From contig NC_070568.1 in assembly GCF_026914185.1 (NCBI RefSeq), positions 3,368,001-3,432,000 of the forward strand: a stretch of DNA of 64,000 bases, in the 5' to 3' direction. The translations under genes were made by a program, and so were the position numbers. Below are positions 45,377 to 57,148 of this stretch, piece after piece. Source of the DNA: Puccinia triticina. Taxonomy: Eukaryota > Basidiomycota > Pucciniomycetes > Pucciniales > Pucciniaceae. The first letter of the stretch is position 1; the number at the start of each line of letters is the position of its first letter. The notes beneath the pieces were generated by a model that did not search any database, was not told the origin of the DNA, and saw nothing but the letters and a program-made list of their open reading frames with translations.

Positions 45377-45925
45377 TTGCTCTTTATTTGTGATTCCTCT
45401 CCAAATCCAGCTTTCTTTGAATACCTCTGGACTGTTGGTTCCCGCCCTCCTGCGCTACAGGGCGTGCTGCCCGGTTTCACACCAGGTGAGGTTGTAGAGA
45501 TCCCCTCTACTCAATCCTCCCCTCTTAGCCTGGACAGCAAGTTCCTTTCTGGTGGTGCACTGTTTGCCACCAGTACCCCCTCGGATCTAAACACCAACTC
45601 GTGGGTACTTTCCCCCCTAGTTATTGTATCCATTTGGCCTGACGTTGACCTGTCCTTCTCTCTATCCACTATGAAAAGGAGATATGGAATCCAAAGCAGA
45701 GCAACTCTCAGACAGAATTCAGACCAAATTGGGCTGTGGTGGAATGTATGTACCATCACACTTATGCCCCCTCTCTTCCGCCGCCATGAGGACATTCTTA
45801 CACATGCCAACTTCCATTTTACCTACCTGTTGAATGTCTCCCATAGCTCCAGCTCATACAAGTCTAGCTTCATCAACAGCAAAGGTGATTGTGTTGCTGA
45901 AACGGGATCCAAATCCACGTCTTGA
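45377..45925 (+). CDS. Conserved upstream ORF of the LINE-associated unit
   Basis: This is a 182-codon reading with Pro/Ser/Leu-rich content (YLWTVGSRPPALQGVLPG, FTPGEVVEIPSTQSSPLSLD, SKFLSGGALFATSTPSDLNT). A diverged homologue at 56290-56475 (LGTLPGPEPGELVEIL, then LSPDSTLLPGGEPSSPS) precedes the other ORF1 copy at the same distance, so it is a conserved part of the unit rather than chance. The first codon is uncertain because the ORF may begin further upstream. No known domain; it could be an accessory ORF or the N-terminal part of ORF1. Confidence 0.45.
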   Translation: MLFICDSSPNPAFFEYLWTVGSRPPALQGVLPGFTPGEVVEIPSTQSSPLSLDSKFLSGGALFATSTPSDLNTNSWVLSPLVIVSIWPDVDLSFSLSTMKRRYGIQSRATLRQNSDQIGLWWNVCTITLMPPLFRRHEDILTHANFHFTYLLNVSHSSSSYKSSFINSKGDCVAETGSKSTS

Positions 45926-46081
45926 GACTCAGAGGCTGCCACCTCAGAAAGCAAGGCAGACAGCAAGTCCGCCAGCAACAGCACAACAACCCCCAAGAGG
46001 AAAATTGCCTCTGCAATCACTCCGCCCTCTTCTGCATCCTTGGTCTCACAAGACAAAATCCACTCTACATCAAGCAATACC

Positions 46082-47490
46082 ATGGCTGGTGATCCCACAG
46101 ACACCTCCCGCAACAGCTCCTCGACTACCGCCACGGCAAAAGTCCCCAAGGCTAATAAAGGTGTCAAGCTCAGAAAGTCTGGTGACAAGCTTGGTAAAAT
46201 CTCAACCCCAAACTTGGTTTCTGCTCCTGCCCCTGAACCCGCTGCTCCAGAAACCTCTGAAGAATCTGATGAGGATGAACCCACTGCTAAAAAACAGTTC
46301 ACTCATTGGGGCAACAGCGACAACATGCTGGCCAGCGTTGAATTCAAACCCAGGGGGGGAAACAAGACCAAACTCAAAGCGATCTGGTTGAATACTCATG
46401 CAGAGATTCATAAATGCATTACGCCAGCGGTCCAATTCCGCGACAAACGTTCTTGGGCCAAAAACAGCACTCTTTACCAACAGGAGTTTCAAATGTTAGT
46501 CCTCCCACAATATCTTATTTGCAGTATCCATCTAAACTTCACTGATAAAGGTTGCCTGAACTGATCATCTGAACTCCTCTGTTGATTAGGGACGCAAACA
46601 TTCAAATCCTGACGGTGAGGGCCATTGGACCTTCTGCTAAGGTGATAGCTGGAAGCAAATAAGCACTTGTCGGCGTGCTCCTTGCTTGTAACATCCAACC
46701 CAGCACACTCCAACACCAGCTCAACCACACTGAGTGGCCCAACAAGTGGATCATCCAACTCACATGCAAAGAAGCTCTTTGACTTCCAGTATACTCCTCT
46801 GATGTGAAGGCGGTTTTCACTAACCCTACCAGCCCCCTATTCTGCTTCCTCTGGGGCCTCATGCCCTGTGGGAAGGAGGAGCTTGAAGCATCAAACTATC
46901 ACTTTCTCCGCTTTATTGCTCATACCCCCGTTATTGGTCCCCTTCCCTCTTCCACCGTCATGCCCCTCTTAAAGGGTCTGACCATTCCAAACGCACCCAG
47001 AGAGAAAATGACCAAGGTTCAAGTCTCCAATGTGCTTCTCCAAGGAGTGCTGGAGGACAATTGGGGATATCACAGCGGTAACTTTGTTGTACAGGTTCCA
47101 AACTCCCTGGCAGCTCTTTGATGGCCTCTTTTTGGAGGAACCCAACCACAAAGGTTTTTGTGGCCGAGTGGGAATCCCTCCAAATACACCTCGAATTTGC
47201 TCCCACCTGCCTCACCTGCAGCGTTGAGCAACACTCCAATAGTGGTACTTGCCAATTCCTAATTGCCATTGAACTTCTTTCTGAACGCCACCGTAAGGGT
47301 AAAGGTGCAAGCACTACTATCTTTGATGGTCAAGATCCAACCACTGAGTTTGCTCAATTACTCCCTGCCCCTCCGGGGAAGAGAGAGGCCAGCCCAACCA
47401 AGCCAATCACCAAAGCACAGTCAAGAAGGAGCCAAAGACATTCAACAAGAAGAACAAGAGCGGTTTGTCATGTCCCCCTCTGACTGTATC
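46082..47490 (+). pseudogene. LINE ORF1 (gag-like, CCHC knuckle), disrupted
   Basis: The ATG at 46082 starts an N-terminus rich in Ser/Thr/Lys, an acidic SEESDEDEP, then FTHWGNSDNMLASVEFKPRG and ITPAVQFRDKRSWAKNSTLY. About 95 bp of non-coding sequence with intron-like ends follows (46495-46589). The reading resumes DANIQILTVRAIGPSAKVIA, TAA, ...VKAVFTNPTSPLFCFLWGLM, PVIGPLPSSTVMPLLKGLTI, DNWGYHSGNFVVQVP, and a C-x2-C-x4-H-x5-C knuckle (CLTCSVEQHSNSGTC, 47208-47252). Stops lie near 46658 and 47119 with frame changes. RNA-binding gag-like proteins of this build are encoded upstream of ORF2 in LINEs. A paralogue lies at 57149-58360. Confidence 0.65.
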
Positions 47491-48204
47491 TCCTTTACGC
47501 CCGTGCCCCTCACTAACATATCCCAATGTTCTGTTATATTGACTCGAACCAACTTGTTAGGCTAACTAGATATCTGGGATAATTACGAACCCAGCCCCTT
47601 TTCCAATGGGTGGCTTGGATCAATTTGCGGGTCCTTCTTCCCGCCAAGTCAGTTTTTTGTGACTGCTGTATCCCTTTTTTTGTAGAGAACACCTGATTGC
47701 ACAAGACAATCTATGAAACTTGTTGCTCTCCCTACCCCTCTCCGTCTCTACTGTCTTACTCCACTTGTTGCCTGATATAAAATTGCTTGATTTGGCCGCC
47801 TAAGTCAGCCAATACTCTAATAAGCAAGCCTTTCTCTGTTTTATCTGTGCTCTCATTATTGCCTGCTATCTGACTCTGCCAAGTAATGCAACTATTGCTC
47901 ATACTGCTGACTTGCATAAGACTAGCCTCTGCATTTATTCACCAAATACAAAAACAGCAAGCTTCATTTCAAGCTGGTATGCAACATGAGTTCCCTCCTT
48001 GTTGCTACCCTCCCTCCAACAGTAAGGACCTGTCACATTGGTTCCCTTAAAAGAAAGCCTTCGGATATTGTCCCCTATTAATATCTGAATGCTCTGTCAA
48101 TACCCCAGTGCCAGTTCTCTTCCCATTCTGCACATAATCTGGAGAATAGTTGGCACTATTCTGCTTGTCTGCCATGGACAAGCAAAACCCCTCCCAGAGC
48201 CAGG
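47491..48204. other. Spacer between LINE ORF1 and ORF2
   Basis: No domain is visible. Several short decayed readings. The corresponding stretch cannot be compared in the other copies because they are truncated. Confidence 0.35.
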
Positions 48205-51200
48205 CTTGTGGGCTACCAGTTACGGATCTCTGGCGTAAATGATCCAAAACCTCCCCCCACAACAATACAACCAAAACATTTGAAGGGCCCCATGGTCCAC
48301 TCTGATAGCCCATCCGAGAGCAGTGGGGAGGGCTCTTGCCTATCCTGGGTGCTCCTGCAAAATGTGATGAGACAGGATCTGTGCAAGGTTGCTGCCCGGG
48401 CTTTGTCAGTGACAAGACAAGCTACCAGTGCGCAGCCTTGTTCCCATGCATTACATGAATCTACACCAGGGCTGATGTCCTCCTGTACTGCATCTACCGC
48501 TTCTCCAACCACAACTGGCCATTACCAGTTCACAGGAGGGGCTACGTTTACAATGGCTACTCAAAGGCGTGAATTTAGGTCACACACCAAACCTGAAAGG
48601 CTTGATAAGGTACAACACTTTATCTTAACCAACACTGGGTCTTTGACCACTCCTCAGTTATATCAGGCTCTTAAGAACTCTCTTAAACACCACCCCCAAT
48701 CTCTGAAGGAAATCTTGGCAGCTAAAAGAATCTTCCAATCAAACAGACGTGTCAGATTTGACCTCTGGGTGAAAGATGGAAACTCTGCTGGTCTCTAACA
48801 AGCACTAGGCTTGGACTATTGTGGGTGTGCACGGTTGGCCAAAAATATTTGGAAGTCTGACGTCCCATGGGATCAGCGCCTAGTCCAAAGCATGTTGCCA
48901 AGATATTGACTCACCAAATGGAAAAGCTATCAAGACAGGGCTCTGATCTGCCGCTCCTTTCCGGTGAAACCCCCAATTGCCCTCAACAACTTTCTTATAA
49001 CATGGAACATTAATGGCATTAATTCTAAACTAAACTGTTTAAAGGACTTAATGCAACAGCAAAACGTGGCAGTTTCTGCCATCCAGGAACATCTACGTAC
49101 AGACTGGTAGCCTGTGCCTCATGTCCCGCAATTTAATTTATTTGAACGGCCTAAGAGCCCTGGATTCAGAGGCCATTGTCTCTTTATTCATAATTCACTT
49201 GTGTAACATGAAATCATGACCAATAATCAACACGTCATCCATGTTAAAGTTGTTTGGTCTCAGTAGAGAGAAAGCATGGCATTTCTTAGCTCTCTACCTG
49301 CCCTCTGGCAACTCAAGGGTAAAAGACCAATGCCGTTTGGAAAACCTTACGAACAACATGTCATACAATTCTGAATGCAGACCCCGCAGCCTTAATTACC
49401 TTACCAGGTGATTTCAATCAAGACTGTGACAAAGTCCGCCTAGCTTTGCGTCACTCCTCTTGGGAAGTGCCAACCCTCCATCTGTGCACCAAGCCAGAAC
49501 TAACAGCACAAGAACTGTTTGAGGAAAACCTGGTAGATATGATGACCACTTTGTTGCCTTCCAAGCAGCTGATGTCTTCCTCAGCACTGTACATGTTGAC
49601 TCCTTGTTGGATTTTCATCACTTCCTTCCGCCTCTTCTCCCTCTTCTCCTCTCAACAGTCCTTGTACAACATTCCATCTTGTCTTATGCTTGTCTCCACC
49701 TGTGCTGTCCCATAAGTTGTGGTCATACTAGCTTGTCTTGACAGCCTTGTGACATCAATCCCAGCCTGTACATGCCTGATTAGTTTTCCATTTTATGTTT
49801 GACGCTCTTGTGCACGCACTCTGCCTTTGATTGTCCGAATGTCACCAATCTCTCCCCGAGTTCCATCTGTTTCCATTCCCTTCTATGAATATTCATTTTC
49901 ACTCACACCCACAAGCTGATACATTGTACTTAGTCTATATATACATAGCCTAGCACATAGCAATCAACTCATTGGTTCTTCCTTCTATCTGTCCGCGCCT
50001 CTTATCCGAGCCGATCCAGTGAGCTTTCTCCCCCTCATTGTCCCCTCTCGAGCCCAAAGGCTCATCTTTGTGTGTTCTTTGTGCTGCGGTCTTGTGTCAA
50101 AATCCCTTCACTCCTCCTCCTATGATATCAGTGATCACTGGCCAATTATTGCAAGAATGGATGTATCAACTACATCCACCCCCAGTAAGACCCGGCGATG
50201 GGACCGCAAAGCATTGCTGGACAGGGGATTGAGTTAGCTCTATCAGACAGATGGTATCTACTACAAACGGACTCTATTGCGACTTAAGAACAAATCAATA
50301 ATTGTGCAGAGCAATGGGTGGAAATATTGTATGCTGAAGGAATTGAGTTGGGCATGTTAGCTGTTCCTAGAGAGCACACTACTCTATGCTTCAACCCCCC
50401 TACTTGTTGCTTGATACGGCAATCCCAGCTAGCCCTCCAAAAATGAAGGGCTGCTCACCTTAACAAGGTCCCCCACCCCCTCCTGAGGCATCTAGAAAAA
50501 CGGCTTGTGGCTGCTAGTTTGAAAGCCAAACTGGCTATCAAAACGTTACCCTGAGCTCTGTATTACTCAAATGCCTATTAAACAGCTCTCAACTGACAAG
50601 GATGGGTACTCTTCTCACCAAGAAGCCCCACTAGATGTTCCGGCATTCATCTGTGCTATCAGACAAATGCAACGCTGTTCTGCTGCAGGTAAGAGCAGCC
50701 TGTTGGCTGTGCACCTCAAAAAATTTCTTGAGGTAGAATGTCAACAACAAATAACCCTAGATTGGGAGAATTGTCCCAGATTACACTTTGGCTCTAACTC
50801 TTACCCACTGCCATTAGACTACTCTACTGTGGCCCTAGATAGATGGTCCTCACCTAAAGATCTGATCACCCCTCCACTTCGGCACCTATATAATATAATG
50901 AAGGCCTGTTTCAAACTAGAAACCCAGCCCTCTAAATGGAATGAGGAGATCCTTATCACTCTCCCTTAACCAGGTCTGGACTCCCGGTACCTAAAGAATA
51001 CCAGAGGAATCAATCTGTCCTGTACTGAGGGCAAGCTACTCCTCACTATTGTTACAACACACATGGTCAAGAGGCCATCTCACATGTTGTAGCTCTCACA
51101 GAGATCATCCGTTGCCGCTCCAGTGCAGGCATATCAACATATGCTCTTTATGTTGACTCCAAAAAAGCCTTTGACAGAGTTCCCCATGAAGGGCTTTGGA

Positions 51201-52916
51201 CCTGCTTACACCTAGTAGGTGTTCCTCCCTCACTGATTGCTCTTGTAAAGAAGGCATACATGTATCCAATGTTGCATGGGCAATGACTTACCTCGCCCCT
51301 TTACGCAAATTATTGGGACACATCAAGGTTGTCCCCTATCCCCCCTCCTCTTCATTGTTTCTGTCAATGAAATTCTTAATGAGACCACCACAGGGGTCAA
51401 AATCCCAGGTCTTGTAAGTCTAGTGCAGGGTCTTCTAGTTTGCGGATGACACCCTCATCTTTGCAGATTCCCCCCAGGAGGTCTCTGAGATCCTTGCCAA
51501 ACTATCTGCCTTCTGTGCAAAATGTCACTTTGCTCTTGGACACACCAAATGTGGGATAGTTGAATATTGACCGGTTGGGACTCCTGGTCCAACTATCCCA
51601 AGAGAATACCTTATTGATGGGGATATCATAAGCACGGTTGATATGTACAAATATCTTGGGTGCCTGATTCCTAACAAACTTGTCCCTGAGGAGTCATATC
51701 CTATGGAATTAGATCATTCTTAGGCACTGGCTGTCAAAGCTCAGATAGCAAAATTCTCTACTTTGCCCTTTCTATATGACAAAGCTATCCACTCCCTGTG
51801 CAAAGTGCATGCTATACAGTTGTACATTATGGCGGCTGGCACATACGGGGCCGAGTGGATTGCTATGTGTCAGCAACACACACAATCAATCCAACAGGTG
51901 GTTGATCAGGCCATGTGTATTTCTTTTGGCTAAACTGAACACAAAAAATCTCTTGATGGTCTTTTGATGTGTATTGAGCTTGGGATTACTCCTGTCTCTA
52001 TCCACTGCACCAAGGAATCAATCCAACTATGGGATAAGGGTCCCCACTCAATGTGGGGGATGCGGAGCGGGTTACGGAGAAATAGAAAGAGCAACAACAA
52101 TGGCTGCAAAAAGTCACCTCTCTGTTGCTACACAAAGAATTTCTCCAAGAACAAAAATGATGTAATGCAGTGAGGCGGTACAATCAATTTAGCTTTGGGC
52201 AAACCTCCAATCTCACCCACACCTCCCTCAATGTGCAATCATGAATCAAGGGAGTACGTTATCTTAACCTATTAAGGATGGATGCCCTACCCAAAGTCAG
52301 GCGCAGGGCCCAGGGGCTTGATGCACAATATATTGCACATTCACTTCACCCCAATCTTTGTCCTTGCTGCTCCTCCTCCTTCCAATCTTCTGAGGAGGAA
52401 TGAGAGCATGTGGTCCTTCATTGCTCTGCCTTTAAGCAGCTAAGACACTCTACCCTACACCCTACAATTGCTTTCTTGCAAGAAAACACTGCTGCTCCTC
52501 TCAATGGTTGCCACATATACATCTTGCTTTTAGGTGGGCTTGTCTGTAATCTCTATCCTGAGAGCGCAACACGCCTACCTGGCATTGAAGCACGTTTTCT
52601 GGAATCACGCTATGGTACTCCTGAATTAAGTAACTGGGTGAATGGGTATGAACAAATTCCACATGTGTATCCTCCATTATTTAATGCCCATGGGTATACC
52701 TTCATTGCCTCCTTCCTGAAACAGGTGGTACCCAAATTAGAGGCTCAACTGTACTCTACAGGCTTGCAGTCTCTGTCCTCAGTCACAACACATGATGCCT
52801 GTGACACTTTGGAAGGATCAAACCCCCCCGGCTGGAAGACATCTAAGGTCTTCACACCCAGGATGGGTAACATTAGGGCCAGGCCAAAAGGCAGCGGTGG
52901 GCAGATAGGTTATTAA
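48205..52916 (+). pseudogene. LINE ORF2: endonuclease, reverse transcriptase, C-terminal CCHC
   Basis: The order is an N-terminal region (48208-48798 open; TRQATSAQPCSHALHES, FILTNTGSLTTPQLYQALKN), then an EEP endonuclease from about 48997 (FLITWNINGINSKLNCL, VSAIQEHLRTDW with catalytic Glu, LPGDFNQD near 49408, SDHWPI near 50130). RT follows with YVDSKKAFDRVPHEGLW (51148-51198), the catalytic FADD at 51439-51450 and MYKYLGCLIP. At the C-terminus a Cys/His motif (CPCC...EHVVLHC) lies near 52368-52430, and a long open tail runs to 52916. The domain order is that of Tad1/I/L1-type non-LTR retrotransposons. More than ten stops (TAG, TAA, TGA) and frame changes, plus a probable LTR insertion near 49594-50090, show that it is dead. 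Confidence 0.8.
49594..50090 (+). mobile_element. Probable solo LTR (copia-like) inserted in LINE ORF2
   Basis: The LINE endonuclease reading ADVFLSTVHVD ends exactly where TGTTGACTCCTTGTTGG begins. It resumes just before SDHWPI at about 50100. The roughly 490 bp between have no LINE coding, carry a TATA-like TCTATATATACATA at 49935-49948, and are pyrimidine-rich toward the 3' end, all LTR-like. The right boundary and target duplication could not be fixed, so the identity is tentative. Confidence 0.4.
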
Positions 52917-53077
52917 AATTCCGCATTTTTGGTTTGTAAATTTGAATTTTGCACACAAAGGTTCAAGATATCAGCAAAATTTAAAGATCAGGGCTTTGTA
53001 ACACTATTATCTTGAATCTCAACAAAAACAATCCCATGTTTCTTGAGTAATTTTCTTCTAATCATTGATTACACAAC

Positions 53078-53122
53078 AGATTTTCAGTTATCTGTAACTA
53101 AGTTACAGATAACTGAAAATCT
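53078..53122. repeat. Perfect 45-bp palindrome
   Basis: A 22-bp arm (AGATTTTCAGTTATCTGTAA...) meets its exact reverse complement around a single central A. It lies 160 bp beyond the LINE 3' end. A second small hairpin (GCACTCCAA-GAAA-TTGGAGTGC) follows at 53188-53209. Confidence 0.85.
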
Positions 53123-53209
53123 TGGGTCAGCCTTTATGCACACCAAAGAAATACCACATGCACACCATTTCTGGCGTGTATTAGTGTGCACTCCAAGAAA
53201 TTGGAGTGC

Positions 53210-55150
53210 TACTCTATCTACTGCAAGAACCTAGCTGTGATGGTCTTGCCCCACCTCAGTGTTGACCCAAGAAAAACAAGGACTCACATATGGCTGTCTG
53301 CCATGACTGCCGTAGGGAACACACACCCATCTTTAGCTTCCATACCTTAGGATGTAAATATACACGCCCAGGCTAAAGATTGCAAACATCACAACACAAA
53401 TAGGCTTAACGTAAAGCAGACACTCTTGATATACTCACCTCAATGCTGTATGTATATAAAGAAAAGGTACTATTAAGTGGGTTACACGGTTAACAATAAG
53501 AGATGGTCTGTCACTACTGAACACTCTACACCGCTACCTAACCAGATGGGACCATTGTCTCAGTGGTAGCCTATATTGGATAAAATGTGATCAATGACAA
53601 CCATTGATTAGTTTGCCACTACCTCAATGAGGTATTTGGGTCCATAAAGGACTAACCTTTTCTAAATCATTAGATTGTTGAGTAAATGATTCTCACTTAA
53701 GCCCTACCCATTAGGTCATGCCGTCCACTCTCCTCATATAGGAACTGCTTTCCATCCCAAAAGTAGCTTGGGCGAGCGCACCTAAGGAGGATTGAGAACA
53801 ACAAATCTAAGACCCAATAGTACTCAGCTATTAACACCCTACAAATGATGTATGGATTCCCAGGTCAAACTGTTCTTCAACATCTAAGTACTCACAGTCA
53901 TCACCACCGAGTTACCAATTCCGCTTAATGCAGTTTTTGGCTAAATCGTGCGCTCAACCAATGGGATGTTGCTAGGTCTACATAACAAAAATTGGTCAGC
54001 CCTCTCTGCTGCCAAAAAATGCAACAATTACTGAATAGGATTTTTACCCTACAAACCGTACAGCACAAGATTTGCGCTACAAATCAACCCGCTTACCAAC
54101 AGCAAACCAAAGATACACTATCTTTAGTTTCCTGACAAGTCAGGGCGTGATGACCCAAATCTCAAACTCCTATGATACCAATTGTAGGAGCTTACATTAA
54201 TCTGTAAAAAAACCAACTACCCTTAGCACATCTCACCCCCATGAGATAGCAGCAAGGTGGTAGAAAAGGGTCTCAGTTTTGAGCATGACTCTGACATACC
54301 ACAAAACATCCTTGTGACCTTCTATCTCTTGTACAATTGCTCCCAGCCACAAGAAAGGCTGCTAACATATAGGCAACCTGAGATGATACTCTAGTTGCTA
54401 CAAAACCGGAAACCGGCACACGGTCACCCAATCAATAGATCTGTTGTCTAAATGACTAAACAACATGCTCTGAACTAACCTTACAGGCATACATCTATGA
54501 GATGGACCAGCTCTTTGGATCACTAACCTTTCCCAAAGACATTATTGTCAGCATGTACTCCTTGCATGATCCTCAATGGGTCAAAAAACGTTTACAGACA
54601 GGCCTGAGATCCAATAGACTGTGGGATGTCATTGGAAGAGATCTGCAGGAGCAAGCTAGACCTCCACTTCTCAATAAGTAACAAGCTATCTCTTGTTCTC
54701 TCCATTGTTGAAGTAAACCATGCTTACATTTGGTTATCTTGGCTATATAAGGCTTTGGTAACCGTGTACTCCATGTTGGAATATCTACTGTAGACTTCAA
54801 ATGATGAGTTAACCTATGAATGCCTCTAACTTCAATCTTACTCATACCTAACTGTAAAAACCGGCATGCGTAGTGATTCGAAAGCATCCAAACGGTACTG
54901 GCTGGTATTCTACAAACAATATGGAATCTGTGTCAGACATAATTGTACTGCAAATCGATGTCTTGATTTGAAGCAGAAATACATACTTATTTGGGGAGTT
55001 TTGACTGACCCATCTAATCATGCAAGGTAATCCGAGTACTACTGGAAGTCTTGCCTTTTTGAGGGGTTGAGGTTGAGTTCAAGAATTGGTGTGCTGATGT
55101 TCCACATCCAGGATATATTGGACATCCTCTTTGAAGCATATTGGATACAA
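53210..55150. other. No recognisable gene
   Basis: About 2 kb with only short frames on both strands (the longest, minus 54573-54887, has no motif) and no clear repeats. Confidence 0.4.
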
Positions 55151-55194
55151 GATGAATGTTACACGTCATTGCCGCGTGTCATCCTACGTCTACC

Positions 55195-55385
55195 GGCATA
55201 ATGAGTACTGCTCAGGTTACTGCGCCTGCAGTATGTAACCCTAACAAGTATCACCATTTGCTTGTTCCATCACCTTCCACAAGGTTCCACCACCAGATGG
55301 ATCATACACGTTATCCATCAACTATGAACAGAATGGGCACTGCTCAGGTTACTGCACCCGCAGTAACCCTAATGAGTATCACCTT
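55195..55385. repeat. Diverged tandem duplication of about 120 bp
   Basis: TACTGCTCAGGTTACTGCGC...CTAACAAGTATCACC (from about 55205) recurs from about 55338 (CACTGCTCAGGTTACTGCAC...CTAATGAGTATCACC). The overlapping open frame 55156-55830 spans both copies and lacks a domain. I do not call it a gene. Confidence 0.5.
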
Positions 55386-56289
55386 CCACGGGCATTCTAA
55401 TACCACTCTCCACCCGTGCTGTAGACCTGCTCCATCCAAATCCCTCAGCTTGCCTACGCCAGCTGACATATCATCCTCCATGAGGACATACTACTGCGTC
55501 AGAGATGAGGATCAACTTAATAGCTCACCTTACAGGAACATGAACTGCACCATCTCTCCAAATGTTTGTTCAATTTCTAAACTTGATTATCTTGTTTGCT
55601 CTGTTCATGTATGCTTGCTGACTATCAAGTTGCATCATACCCATCCAGCCTGCCCAACTACCCCACTCAATCGTTGGCGCCTACCCGTTGGGGGTCCTTC
55701 ACCTCTCACTACAGAGGTGACATCATATTATTGGTTTGTTGCTTATGTGTCATCCCTGATCACGCTACTCATACCAAATTTCTGCACGACTGACCACCTT
55801 TTTGTCACTCATACTCAGATGGTTGACTAACAAAAACCCTGCTTTGTGTTCCTTGTACCCCCTCAAAAGATATCCTGCAGGTCCTTTGTCCCACATTATA
55901 GCCTGTCTCCAAGTCTTCCAAGAAAACTGGATGGAACCTAGTATCAACAACTGCTATGCACACTCTGGGTCAAGCTCTTCTACCCTCTCACACCCATTAA
56001 GTATGCAAGTAGGTTCCTATTCTAAACCTTCTTCTTATTGGGGCAACAAGGTGTAGCTAACAATTGGTCTAATCTTAGTTCAGAATCTCAGTGTCACTTA
56101 TCAATAAACGGCTCCTGATGGAGTAGCCATGTGAGCGTCATTTTGAGCTCACCTACAGCTATAAAGGACACTATCTGACATACAATTTGCCCATAGTCTT
56201 TAGTCAGGTCCTGGCGGATCATGAAGCGGGTTGAGTTCCCCCTCTCTTTGTCCAAAAGATTCCCCATACCCTGCCTTCTTTACATATCT

Positions 56290-57035
56290 GTCTAATGTTG
56301 GTTCTAATTGGCGTACCATCCTTGGCACTCTACCTGGCCCTGAGCCTGGTGAATTAGTTGAAATTTTGTCTTAATCCTCTTGCCGACTCAGTCCAGATAG
56401 TACCCTTCTTCCTGGGGGTGAGCCCTCAAGCCCTAGCATCTTGCAACTCCCAGATACTAATCAGTAGGTCTTTCACTGTATATACAGTGTCCAATTGCAT
56501 TTTGACACTAATATATTTTATATTTCAATATGAGATATGGGTATTTCACCGTTGGTGATACAGATTCCAAAAGGGAGGCTATCTCTGACAATAGCGCTGC
56601 ACCAAGAGGAACTATTGGCAAGTGAGCCTTTACTCCTTGTATATATCTTCAACAATACATACCACAACACTGAGCAACCCTCTATGCTTTATATTCCTGC
56701 ACTTCAGTTCAGACAATCACTCAGACCAAAGCACCTTTGAATCCAGCTTTATAGACAACAAGTGTATTGAGTCGCCCGGACTGTGGTCAGGAGGCAACTC
56801 TAGCCAATATTCAAGGTCCCGTGATTCAGAAGAATGTTTTATTGTCTCAAGCTGCAATACATCTTTGTTTGTCTACTCTGCATTCATTTGGCTACTAAGA
56901 ATACCAATCTGGTTTTCCTCAATGCTATCTACATGATCTCTCTGCCTAAACTGTTAACATATCCAGGGTTTCCTATGATTCCCCTGCCTATCAGAGTGAA
57001 TCACCCTCCTCCCCCTGGACCAAATATTCAGTAAA
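56290..57035 (+). pseudogene. Second copy of the LINE upstream ORF, decayed
   Basis: LGTLPGPEPGELVEIL...SPDSTLLPGGEPSSPSILQL matches in pattern the 45377-45925 ORF. The rest is broken by stops. It lies 110 bp before the ORF1 copy at 57149, the same order and similar spacing as at 45.4-46.1 kb. Confidence 0.45.
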
Positions 57036-57148
57036 CGTTCTATGGTAGGCTAAGCATCTGTATCTATATGTACTAGTATGTGACATCTGATGAACGCTAA
57101 CTCATCAATGACGTTCTTTATTTAAAAAGCACTTCTACGCCAACCATT

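Noticed and set aside
48208..48798. Possible independent gene of 196 codons
   Set aside because: Its counterpart at 33.47-33.88 kb sits at the same place before the LINE endonuclease, so it is the N-terminal part of ORF2.
55156..55830. 224-codon plus-strand open frame
   Set aside because: It spans a tandem duplication, has no domain, and its Ser/Pro/Thr-rich composition follows the base bias. A gene cannot be excluded, but I do not support it.
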